Source of the DNA: Acidobacteriota bacterium
GTDB lineage: Bacteria; Acidobacteriota; Thermoanaerobaculia; Gp7-AA8
NCBI GenBank assembly: GCA_003223645.1
Contig: QHVT01000004.1
Coordinates: 123,334 to 187,333 of the forward strand
Direction of reading: 5' to 3'
DNA length: 64,000 nt
Shown here: positions 1 through 6,820 of the stretch, piece after piece
Layout: each line of letters begins with the position of its first letter
Numbering within the stretch: the stretch's first letter is position 1
Position numbers and translations under genes: made by a program
Notes under the pieces: generated by a model
What the model saw: the letters and a program-made list of their open reading frames with translations, nothing else
Databases searched by the model: none
Told to the model about the DNA's origin: nothing

Positions 1-450
1 GCGGATCGCGGTGCCGTGCGTGACGACGACCGGACGCGCGGAGTGGACAGCCGTGAACGCGCGCTGCATGCGGTGCAGCACGTCATTGTGCGACTCGCCG
101 GAAGGACACGGCAGATCGGGATCGGCGACCCAGCGGTGATAGAGATCGAGATCGTTGCGGCGGACGTCGAGAAACGACTGCCCTTCCCAATCGCCGTAGT
201 TCATCTCGCGCAGATCATCGAGCGTCTGCACTTCGAGACTCGTGGCTTCAGCGATGAACTGTGCGGTGGACATCGCGCGTCCGAGCGGCGACGAGAAGAT
301 CGCCGTCGGCGAATGCGTCGCGAGCCGTTCGGCAAGCGCGCGCACCTGGCGGCGCCCTTTGTCGGAGAGCTCGCTGTCGTTCCACCCCTGCGCGATGCCG
401 GCGACGTTGTGCAGCGTCTCGCCGTGGCGAACGAGGAAGAGCTGCTCCAT
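1..450 (-). CDS. Histidine phosphatase / phosphoglycerate mutase-like protein (C-terminus beyond window edge)
   Basis: The visible 150 residues form most of a histidine phosphatase domain (cofactor-dependent phosphoglycerate mutase, CobC and SixA superfamily). The phospho-acceptor motif RHGET is at residues 8-12, GWNDSELSDKG follows at about 27-37, then SSPLGRA, then the acid-containing REMNYGDWEGQ. The second catalytic histidine lies in VVVTHG near the window edge. The ATG at 450 places RHGE in its usual position near the N-terminus. Substrate cannot be told: this superfamily includes glycolytic mutases, alpha-ribazole phosphatases and broad-specificity phosphatases. It lies upstream of, and on the same strand as, the unrelated cofactor-independent mutase gpmI, with a palindromic repeat between them. 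Confidence 0.88.
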   Translation of the reverse strand, partial: MEQLFLVRHGETLHNVAGIAQGWNDSELSDKGRRQVRALAERLATHSPTAIFSSPLGRAMSTAQFIAEATSLEVQTLDDLREMNYGDWEGQSFLDVRRNDLDLYHRWVADPDLPCPSGESHNDVLHRMQRAFTAVHSARPVVVTHGTAIR

Positions 451-481
451 CACGCGAGCATCCCTTCACCATCGCGTACCC

Positions 482-536
482 AGGAGAGCGGGCGTCCCGC
501 CCGCCCCCGGGAGGCGGGCAGGATGCCCGCTCTCCT
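482..536. repeat. Palindromic element, family 1 (GAGAGCGGGC type)
   Basis: GC-rich imperfect inverted repeat. The outer arms read AGGAGAGCGGGC and GCCCGCTCTCCT, and the middle is a C-run/G-run. The two inner arms differ (GTCCCGCCC against GGCAGGATGCCC), so the element has an orientation. The same sequence recurs at 17832-17892, 21841-21890 and 56862-56915, in the opposite orientation. It fills the gap between the histidine phosphatase start and the gpmI stop. Confidence 0.93.
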
Positions 537-562
537 CGGCATGCAGTGAGGGGCCGTGCGCA

Positions 563-2080
563 TCACGCGAGCAGCGAGTCGGCCGTCATCTCTGCCGGCT
601 TCTCGATCCCGAGAATGTCGAGGATGGTGGGAGCGACGTTCGAGAGAACGCCGCCGCCGCGCAGCGCGCCGAACCGTTTCTGCGGATCGACGAGGATGAG
701 CGGCACGGGATTGGTCGTATGCGCTGTGTGCGGCTGGTTCGTCGCGCGATCGAACATCAACTCCGCGTTGCCATGATCGGCGGTGATGAGCGCGACGCCG
801 TCGACCGCGGCGGTTGCATCGAGAATTCGTCCGACCGCGAGGTCGGTGTCGTGTACCGCGGTCTTCGCCGCGTCCATCATGCCGGTGTGTCCGACCATGT
901 CGGGATTGGCGATGTTCATGATGATGACGTCGTACTTTTTCGACCGAATCGCGTCGACGACTTTGTCCGTCACCTCGAACACCGACATCTCGGGCTTCAA
1001 ATCGTACGTAGCGACTTTCGGCGACGGCACGAGGAGTCGCTCTTCGCCGGGGAACTGCGTGTCCGAGCCGCCGTTGAAGAAGAACGTGACGTGCGCGTAC
1101 TTTTCCGTCTCGGCGATGCGGAACTGTTTGAGGCCGGCACGCGAGAGCACTTCGCCAAGGTTGTTGCGGAGCTCCTGCGGCGGAAAGACGACCGGCAGAT
1201 CGAATTTCTCGTGATAGCGATTCATCGTCACGAGCTGAACCTTCGGATGCACGGCGCGCTCGAACGGCGTGAAGTGCTCGTCCTTGAACGCGATGACGAT
1301 CTGCCGCATCCGGTCCGCGCGGAAGTTGAAGAACAAGAGCGCGTCACCGTCTTCGAGGCGGCCGAGATGCGCGCCGTCGGGTGTGAGCACCGCGATCGGC
1401 TCCATGAACTCGTCCGTCACGTTCTGTTCGTAGAAGCGGCGGACGGTCTCGAGCGGATCTTTCGTCTGCGTCCCGACGCCGAGGGTCATCAGATCGTAGC
1501 CGCGCTGCACGCGCTCCCAGCGGTGATCGCGGTCCATCGTGTAGTAGCGGCCGATGATCGTCGACAGATGCGCGTTCGGTTTGTCTTTGATGTGGTCGAG
1601 CAGTTGTGCGAGATATGTCTCCGCCGACTTCGGCGGCGTGTCGCGACCGTCAAGAATCGCGTGCACGAATACATCCTTCGAGCCTGCGGCATCGATGAGC
1701 CTATGCAGATGCGACTGCAACGAATGCACGCCGCCGTCGGAGAGCAGCCCCGCGAAATGAATCGCCCGCGACTCCTTCACCGCGCGCCCAAACACGTCAT
1801 TCGACTCCAGCTCGTGATGCTCGATCGCCTTGCTGATGCGAATGATGTCCTGATCGACGACGCGTCCCGCGCCGATGTTCAAATGCCCGACTTCCGAATT
1901 GCCCATCTGCCCGTCCGGCAAGCCCACGGCGAGGCCGCTGGCCTCGAGCGTCGTCCACGGCGCGTCGCGAAACAGCTGATCGAACCGCGGCGTCTCCGCC
2001 TGCGCGATCGCATTGAACTCACGTTCCTTGCGGCAGCCGAAGCCGTCGAGAACGATGAGGATGAGAAAGGGACGCGGCAT
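563..2080 (-). CDS. gpmI: 2,3-bisphosphoglycerate-independent phosphoglycerate mutase
   Basis: Interconverts 3- and 2-phosphoglycerate in glycolysis and gluconeogenesis through a phosphoserine and two Mn ions. The 505-residue length is normal for the family. The alkaline-phosphatase-type metal site starts at VLDGFG (Asp12). The catalytic Ser62 is in QMGNSEVGHLN, and late metal ligands are in ADHGNAELM and HTAHTTNPVP. The middle domain includes ILDGRDTPP. It starts at ATG 2080. The preceding gene encodes a histidine phosphatase that could be the cofactor-dependent isoenzyme. gapA and pgk lie elsewhere in the window, so the glycolytic genes are split. Confidence 0.97.
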   Translation of the reverse strand: MPRPFLILIVLDGFGCRKEREFNAIAQAETPRFDQLFRDAPWTTLEASGLAVGLPDGQMGNSEVGHLNIGAGRVVDQDIIRISKAIEHHELESNDVFGRAVKESRAIHFAGLLSDGGVHSLQSHLHRLIDAAGSKDVFVHAILDGRDTPPKSAETYLAQLLDHIKDKPNAHLSTIIGRYYTMDRDHRWERVQRGYDLMTLGVGTQTKDPLETVRRFYEQNVTDEFMEPIAVLTPDGAHLGRLEDGDALLFFNFRADRMRQIVIAFKDEHFTPFERAVHPKVQLVTMNRYHEKFDLPVVFPPQELRNNLGEVLSRAGLKQFRIAETEKYAHVTFFFNGGSDTQFPGEERLLVPSPKVATYDLKPEMSVFEVTDKVVDAIRSKKYDVIIMNIANPDMVGHTGMMDAAKTAVHDTDLAVGRILDATAAVDGVALITADHGNAELMFDRATNQPHTAHTTNPVPLILVDPQKRFGALRGGGVLSNVAPTILDILGIEKPAEMTADSLLA

Positions 2081-2099
2081 GGGGCCGCGAAGATATCAA

Positions 2100-2170
2100 A
2101 TGGATGGCAGATGGCGGATAGCAGATGGCGTTTCCCGGTTCTGCCATCCGCGATCTGCCATCTGCCATCT
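2100..2170. repeat. Tandem-arm inverted repeat, GGCAGAT type
   Basis: The left arm is about four copies of a 7-bp unit (GGCAGAT and variants). A short spacer around TTTCCCGGTTCT follows, and then the reverse complement of the arm. It sits between gpmI and the downstream DUF4177-like gene and overlaps the stop of the latter. It is closely related to the element at 19521-19594. Confidence 0.9.
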
Positions 2171-2360
2171 AGGTTTGCGCCTTTTCCCTCTTGAACACCA
2201 TGCCGATGTGATCGGTCGCGCCGGTCTTGAAGTTGATGGACGTGATGCTGACGAGCTCCCACCCCTCATCGCCGAGTCGATTCAGCTCCTCGGCGCGGCG
2301 CGGATCCATCGAATAGTTCTCCGACCGGACGTTGATGATCTTGTATTCCCACATCTTCAT
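2169..2360 (-). CDS. DUF4177-like small protein
   Basis: A 63-residue protein beginning MKMWEYKIINV and carrying LNRLGDEGWELVSIT. The YK..... LN.LG.EGWELV pattern is typical of the DUF4177 family of small soluble proteins of unknown role. The ATG at 2360 is preferred over an in-frame ATG at 2381, because a purine-rich GGGAGGGAG lies about 7 nt upstream of the former and inside the longer version. It lies downstream of the glycerophosphodiesterase gene, separated by a long tandem-arm repeat. Function cannot be assigned. Confidence 0.72.
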   Translation of the reverse strand: MKMWEYKIINVRSENYSMDPRRAEELNRLGDEGWELVSITSINFKTGATDHIGMVFKREKAQT

Positions 2361-2418
2361 GTCCGCGCTCCCTCCCGGCATCCTGTTTTGGGGGACGGTA
2401 AGTGTAGCAAAGTCAGGG

Positions 2419-2541
2419 ATGAAGGCAGAAGGCAGAAGGCAGAAGGCAGAAGGCAGAAGGCAGAAGGCAGAATATAGAACGCAGAACGCAGAACGCCAGT
2501 CTTCTAACTTCTGCCTTCTGCCTTCTGCCTTCTGCCTTCAT
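2419..2541. repeat. Tandem-arm inverted repeat, GCAGAAG type
   Basis: Begins ATGAAGGC and ends GCCTTCAT. The left arm is about six copies of the 7-bp unit GCAGAAG followed by a variant run GAACGCA. The right arm is the reverse complement, CTTCTGC repeated. Relatives with the same terminal octamers lie at 14982-15079 and 16358-16446, and a longer one at 47948-48117. The stop codon and last ten or so codons of the glycerophosphodiesterase gene lie within the right arm. Confidence 0.95.
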
Positions 2542-3175
2542 CTCTCCACTCCACCGCCTCCCCCGCCAAATCCGTAATCACCCCATCACACCCCACCGCG
2601 CGCAATGCTTCCCACTCGCGAACGAGGTTCGGCGTGTAAGGCACCACCCGAACATCATGCGCGTGCAGCGACGCCACCATCTCCGCGTCGACGTAGTGAT
2701 AGTTCGGAAAGCACCATGTCGCGCCGAGGCTCGCGGCGTAGGCGCCGACGTTCACCATTGCGCCGTACATCGTGATGCCGAGCGGGACGGTCGGGTGATG
2801 TTCGCGCACGTTCGCGAGCACGTAGTGATCGAACGATGCGATGACGATTTGCGGCCAGTCGCGCACGATGTCGACGAGCACGCGTTCCCATCCGCGGCGC
2901 TTCACTTCGAGGATCATCGTCGTGCGTCCGGCGAAGCGCGCGAGGTCCCCGACACGCGCGAGGTCGGGGCATTCGTTGGACGTCAGTGTCTCGACGACGT
3001 CGTGATCGTGGAAGAGCACGGATGTCTCGTCGCAGAGCAGCCGGAGGTCGGTCTCGAAACCGTCCGCGCCGCTCGCCAGCGCGTCCTCAAACGACGCGAT
3101 CGTGTTCTCCGGAAAGCGCCCCGGACTGCCTCGATGACCGAAGATCAGAAATTGTGGTAGCTTGCTTGAAATCAC
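2504..3175 (-). CDS. Glycerophosphodiester phosphodiesterase family protein
   Basis: Hydrolyses glycerophosphodiesters to glycerol-3-phosphate and an alcohol (GDPD TIM-barrel family). The signature is clear: FGHRGSPGRFPENT near residues 12-25 gives the catalytic His-Arg and the Glu-Asn-Thr. GADGFETDLR gives the metal-binding Glu and Asp, and FHDHD gives the second catalytic His. The 223-residue length is at the short end of the family. No signal peptide is visible, so it is probably cytoplasmic. The start is GTG at 3175, only 14 bp from the divergent response regulator. The C-terminal tail (EGRRQKAEGRS) is encoded by the tandem repeat, so the native stop was probably displaced when the repeat arose. 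Confidence 0.9.
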   Translation of the reverse strand: MISSKLPQFLIFGHRGSPGRFPENTIASFEDALASGADGFETDLRLLCDETSVLFHDHDVVETLTSNECPDLARVGDLARFAGRTTMILEVKRRGWERVLVDIVRDWPQIVIASFDHYVLANVREHHPTVPLGITMYGAMVNVGAYAASLGATWCFPNYHYVDAEMVASLHAHDVRVVPYTPNLVREWEALRAVGCDGVITDLAGEAVEWRDEGRRQKAEGRS

Positions 3176-3189
3176 GGAGAGTTGGATCG

Positions 3190-4734
3190 ATGGCGAAGAA
3201 AATCCTCTTGGCTGATGACAGTATCACCATTCAAAAGGTCGTCGAACTGACGTTCTCGGACGCCGACTACGAAGTCACGGCGGTGAACAACGGCGCGAAA
3301 GCGATCGCGAAGCTCGCCGAGATGCGGCCGGACATCATCCTCTCCGACATCATCATGCCGGAGAAGAACGGCTACGAAGTCTGCGAGTACGTGAAGTCGC
3401 ATCCCGACTACCGCAACATTCCGGTAGTGCTGTTGACCGGCACGTTCGAGCCGTTCGATCCCGATCGCGCGGAAAAAGCCGGCTGCGACGCGGTCGTCAC
3501 GAAGCCGTTCGAGTCGCAGAGTCTCATCCAGAAAGTAGAAGAGCTGATCTCGCAGGCGATCACCGCACCGACTCCCGCACACGCGCCGGAGCCCGAACCG
3601 GAACCAGAGCCTGAGCCCGAGCCTGCGCCGCAGGCGTTGTGGACTGCGGACACCGAGGTGGTGCCGCTGCCGACGCACTCGCCGTTCTCGACGGAGAGCG
3701 GCTCGTATCCGACGCCGCAGGAGTTCCGCCACGAACCGGACATCTTCGGCGCCGCGCCCGCACCGGCCGGAACGACGGAGATGCCGTTCGAAACGCCCGA
3801 CGCCGACGCGTTCAGCGGAGAGACGCGCGCGTTCACGAAGATGAACTTCGACGAGATGCAGCAGATGGCGTCTGCCGCGCAACCCGCGCCGGAACCGGAG
3901 CCTCCACCCGCGCCGGAACCGTCGCCGTGGGATGAATCGCCGAGCGATGCCTTCGGCGGAGAGACGCGCGCATTTCCGAAGATGACGTTCGACGAGATGC
4001 TCGCCGCGGAATCCGCGTCGGCGACGCAGGCCGTGGAACCGGTCGCGCCGCCGCCGGAGCCGGAGCTCGAGAGCGAGTCGCCGTTCGGCGCGCCGCCACC
4101 CGCGGAAGAGTTCAGCGGCGAGACGCGCGCATTCACGAAGATGAGCTTCGACGAAATGCAGCAGCTCGCGTCCGGGCAAGCCGCGCCGGAACCGGAGCCG
4201 GAGCCTGTCGCGCCGCCTCCCGCACCCGAGCCTTCGCCGTGGGATGAACCGCCGAGCGAGGCCTTTGGCGGAGAAACGCGCGCGTTCCCGAAGATGACGT
4301 TCGACGAGATGATGGCCGCGACGCCGGCGGAGCCGGAGACGTTGCCGTGGGAAGCGCCGGCAGCGGAAGCCGAAGAAGAAGCGCCCGCGCCGAGTTACGC
4401 GGCCGAAGAAGCGACGCCGTTCGCCGCCGCCGCGGAGGAACCGTACGAAGTGCCGCAGCCGGAGGCGGAGCCGGCGTGGGCACCCGCGGCGGAAGCGGAA
4501 GCAGTTGCCGAAGCGGAAGAGCCGCCGATGCCATCGCCCGTGCTCGCGCCGGAGACGCCGAGCATTCCGATCGCGGCGCACGACCTCACCGACGAACAGA
4601 TCGAGCGGATCGCACAGCGCGTGGTCGAGTTGATGTCCGACCGCGTGGTGCGCAACATCGCGTGGGAAGTGATCCCCGATCTCGCGGAGATGGTGGTGAA
4701 GGAGCGCATTCGCCAGCTGGAGTCGGAAGCGTAA
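3190..4734 (+). CDS. Response regulator with acidic proline-rich linker and repeated GETRAF motifs
   Basis: Residues 1-125 form a receiver domain: acidic pair Asp9-Asp10, phospho-acceptor Asp53 (ILSDIIMP), Thr in LLTGTF and Lys in VTKPF. A long linker of Pro, Glu and Ala follows. It carries four copies of an approximately 14-residue motif, GETRAF(T/P)KM(N/T/S)FDEM, spaced 60-70 residues apart. The last 50 residues (LTDEQIERIAQRVVEL to the end) form a predicted helical domain found at the C-terminus of similar response regulators. There is no DNA-binding output domain, so a protein-interaction role is likely, perhaps in motility or polarity. ATG 3190 is preceded by GGAGAG. The family is known mostly from Acidobacteriota and deltaproteobacteria; partners cannot be named. 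Confidence 0.85.
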   Translation: MAKKILLADDSITIQKVVELTFSDADYEVTAVNNGAKAIAKLAEMRPDIILSDIIMPEKNGYEVCEYVKSHPDYRNIPVVLLTGTFEPFDPDRAEKAGCDAVVTKPFESQSLIQKVEELISQAITAPTPAHAPEPEPEPEPEPEPAPQALWTADTEVVPLPTHSPFSTESGSYPTPQEFRHEPDIFGAAPAPAGTTEMPFETPDADAFSGETRAFTKMNFDEMQQMASAAQPAPEPEPPPAPEPSPWDESPSDAFGGETRAFPKMTFDEMLAAESASATQAVEPVAPPPEPELESESPFGAPPPAEEFSGETRAFTKMSFDEMQQLASGQAAPEPEPEPVAPPPAPEPSPWDEPPSEAFGGETRAFPKMTFDEMMAATPAEPETLPWEAPAAEAEEEAPAPSYAAEEATPFAAAAEEPYEVPQPEAEPAWAPAAEAEAVAEAEEPPMPSPVLAPETPSIPIAAHDLTDEQIERIAQRVVELMSDRVVRNIAWEVIPDLAEMVVKERIRQLESEA

Positions 4735-4740
4735 GAGAGA

Positions 4741-4797
4741 GTGCTGAGTGCTGGGTGCTGAGTCAACCCAGCACGCGGCACCCTGCACCAGGCACCG
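4741..4797. repeat. Tandem-arm inverted repeat, GTGCTGA type
   Basis: The left arm is three copies of a 7-bp unit (GTGCTGA/GTGCTGG). The right arm is the complementary CAGCAC/GGCACC run ending immediately before the GTG start of the cobalamin adenosyltransferase gene. A relative lies at 14226-14290. Confidence 0.82.
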
Positions 4798-4799
4798 TC

Positions 4800-5321
4800 G
4801 TGAAGATCTACACGCGCACGGGCGATCACGGCGACACCTCTCTCTTCGGTGGCACCCGCGTTCCGAAAAACGATCCGCGCATCGAGGCCTACGGCACCGT
4901 CGACGAGTTGAACTCGTTCATCGGACTCGCACGCGCGCATTCGCTGCCGCAATCCGTCGACGACGTGTTGCATCAGGTGCAAATCGATCTCTTCGAGATC
5001 GGCGCGCGTCTCGCCGCGCCCAACACCGATCGCTTCGCGGGCGTCGATGACGCGCGCATCACCGAATTGGAACAAGCGATCGACGCGATGGAGCGCGAGC
5101 TCGCGCCGCTCACGAGCTTTATCCTTCCCGGCGGCGCGCCCGCGGCCGCGCAGTTGCACGTCGCACGCACGGTATGTCGCCGCGCGGAGCGCTGCGTCGT
5201 ACCGCTGCACGATGATGCAACGATCACGTATCTGAATCGCTTGTCCGATTACCTCTTCGTGGCAGCGCGGTTTGCAAATCTGCGTGCGGGGCGAGAAGAC
5301 GTTCCGTGGAAGCGCCTATAG
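4800..5321 (+). CDS. PduO-type corrinoid adenosyltransferase
   Basis: Transfers the adenosyl group of ATP to cob(I)alamin, giving adenosylcobalamin (EC 2.5.1.17, PduO/MMAB family). The 173-residue protein has the N-terminal ATP-binding segment YTRTGDHGDTSLFGG, then YGTVDELNSFIGLAR. The cobalamin-side helices include FILPGG, ARTVCRRAER and LNRLSDYLFVAAR. The GTG at 4800 is chosen because the conserved YTRTGD begins at residue 3. Its TAG stop is the first part of the following palindromic element. No B12-dependent enzyme gene is in the window. Confidence 0.95.
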   Translation: MKIYTRTGDHGDTSLFGGTRVPKNDPRIEAYGTVDELNSFIGLARAHSLPQSVDDVLHQVQIDLFEIGARLAAPNTDRFAGVDDARITELEQAIDAMERELAPLTSFILPGGAPAAAQLHVARTVCRRAERCVVPLHDDATITYLNRLSDYLFVAARFANLRAGREDVPWKRL

Positions 5322-5400
5322 GACGTATAGGACTTGTACGACGTCGTAGGACTTCCTAGGATGTCCTATACGTCCTGGAGCGTCCTACGATGTCCTATAG
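5317..5400. repeat. Tandem-arm inverted repeat, TAGGACGTA type
   Basis: The left arm is a degenerate run of TATAGGAC/GTAGGAC units and the right arm is its complement (GTCCTATA). The outer ends are CTATAGGAC and GTCCTATAG. It fills the convergent gap between the adenosyltransferase gene and tRNA-Pro and contains the stop codon of the former. In this setting it could act as a two-way terminator, although no T-run is present. Confidence 0.88.
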
Positions 5401-5405
5401 TCCAA

Positions 5406-5482
5406 TGGTCGGGGCAAGAGGACTTGAACCTCCGACCTCACGGTCCCGAACCGTGCGCTCTACCAGGCTGAGCTATGCCCCG
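5406..5482 (-). tRNA. tRNA-Pro (anticodon CGG)
   Basis: Read on the minus strand, the 77-nt cloverleaf has acceptor CGGGGCA pairing with TGCCCCG and a D arm with AGCCTGGTAGAGCG. The anticodon loop is TTCGGGA between CACGG-type stems, giving anticodon CGG. The T loop is GGTTCAAGTCC, and the CCA end is genomically encoded. Confidence 0.97.
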
Positions 5483-5674
5483 ATTGACGTGTCGCGAGTG
5501 AGTCTCGCGTTTTGAAGAGCGCGGATTCTAGGTGATTCGCGCCGCGCGGTCAAACGGCGCACGTAAGGCTTTCATTCCGCGAAACGTTCCGTGAACAGCG
5601 GATCGGCGCCACGTCCGCCGCGGAATCGCGTCATACACTCTGCCGTTGCGGATTCCGGATCAAAGGAGAGATTC

Positions 5675-6721
5675 ATGAGACGCTTTGCCATCGCCTGCGC
5701 CGCGCTCGTGTTTGCGCTTTCCGCTTTCGCGCAGGAGAAGCCGTTCGAGGAAAAGATCGACGTCAACGTCGTGCTCCTCGACGTCATCGTGACCGATGCC
5801 CGCGGCAATCAAATCCTCGGCCTCTCGAAAGACGACTTCATCGTCAAGGAAGACGGCGTCACCCAGCCGGTCGACTCCGTCGACTATTTCACCAACCGCA
5901 GGCTCCTCGACACGCGCGAAGAGAACGCGCCGTTCCAGGTCGAGAAGATCCGCAACGAGCGTTACTTCATTTTCTTTTTCGACAAGCCGAACGACGCCGG
6001 CGTGCTGTTCGACGAGCTGACGGTCGCGCGCGAGGCCGTGCGCAATTTCATCCGCAACGAGATGCTCGAAGGCGATCGCGTCGCCATCGCCGGACACGAC
6101 GTGCGACTCAAGATCTACAGCGACTTCACAAGCGACAAGAAGAAGCTCGAGAAGGCGCTCAACGACTCCGCACGCTTCGGACCGGGACTCGATCGTCCGA
6201 CCACGGACGACGGAGTCCTGCAGCACATCAGCCGCGGCGAGATGGTGAATCAGACCGGCCGCGTGTACGAGGCGCTGCGCGTGCTCGCCGACGCGACGAA
6301 GCCGATCCGCGCGCGCAAGAACCTCGTGCTCTTCTCGCCGGGAATCCTCGAAGACAGCGAGACGGTGCGCAACGGCGTGATCACGAACCGCAGCCGCTTC
6401 CTCGATCCGATGCTCGAGGCGTTCAACGGCGCGAACCTGTCGGTCTACGCGGTGCAGCTGCAGCGCGACGTCGACACGACGCCGCTCTTTCATCAGCGCC
6501 TCGAGGAGATGGCCAGCGCGACCGGCGGACAGTACTTCCGCTTCAACACCAGCTTCACGCAGCCGCTCAAGCGCATCGAGAACGTGAACAACGGCTACTA
6601 CCTCCTCACCTATCGCACGAAGCACGCACGCGGCGAGCACGGATATCAGCGCGTGAAAGTGTCGGTGAAGAATCCCGAGTTCAAAGTCGTCGCACGGCAG
6701 GGATATCAGTACGGGGGATAG
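5675..6721 (+). CDS. Secreted VWFA-related (Acidobacterial-type) protein
   Basis: A 348-residue protein with a Sec signal peptide (MRRFAIACAALVFALSAFA, cleavage after about residue 19). Residues 25-65 hold the pattern VxVxVVLLDVIVTDARG....GLSKDDFIVKEDG seen in the VWFA-related domain expanded in Acidobacteriota (TIGR03436). A Rossmann-like region follows (FIFFFDKPNDAG, VAIAGHD, LVLFSPG, LSVYAVQL). The canonical DxSxS metal site is replaced by DKPND, so metal-dependent adhesion is doubtful. The C-terminal segment YYLLTYRTKHARGEHGYQRVKVSV is also family-typical. AAAGGAGAG precedes the ATG. Cell-surface or periplasmic, function unknown. Confidence 0.85.
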   Translation: MRRFAIACAALVFALSAFAQEKPFEEKIDVNVVLLDVIVTDARGNQILGLSKDDFIVKEDGVTQPVDSVDYFTNRRLLDTREENAPFQVEKIRNERYFIFFFDKPNDAGVLFDELTVAREAVRNFIRNEMLEGDRVAIAGHDVRLKIYSDFTSDKKKLEKALNDSARFGPGLDRPTTDDGVLQHISRGEMVNQTGRVYEALRVLADATKPIRARKNLVLFSPGILEDSETVRNGVITNRSRFLDPMLEAFNGANLSVYAVQLQRDVDTTPLFHQRLEEMASATGGQYFRFNTSFTQPLKRIENVNNGYYLLTYRTKHARGEHGYQRVKVSVKNPEFKVVARQGYQYGG

Positions 6722-6725
6722 GCAG

Positions 6726-6820
6726 GCTCAAAGGCGCATGGGCTCATAGGCGCATAGAGACTCTGAGCCTATGAGCCTATGAGCCCATGCGCCTATGAGC
6801 CTATGAGCCCATGCGCCTGA
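6726..6820. repeat. Tandem-arm inverted repeat, GAGCCTAT type
   Basis: The left arm uses complementary units (GGGCTCATAGGCGCAT). The right arm is about seven 8-bp units GAGCCTAT/GAGCCCAT/GCGCCTAT. It fills the convergent gap after the VWFA-like gene and overlaps the 3' end of pxpBC, whose last nine or so codons and stop are made of repeat units. Confidence 0.9.

Noticed and set aside
242-2194. Long plus-strand frame opposite gpmI
   Set aside because: Arg/His-rich shadow typical of high-GC DNA, opposite a well-supported gene. Similar shadows opposite the response regulator (3172-4788), clpB (38814-40085), the HEAT gene (48125-50449) and the multicopper oxidase (52946-54841) were also dropped.
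5317-5400. Intrinsic terminator call
   Set aside because: A hairpin is possible in a convergent gap, but there is no T-run and similar elements occur in divergent promoter gaps, so it is recorded as a repeat only.
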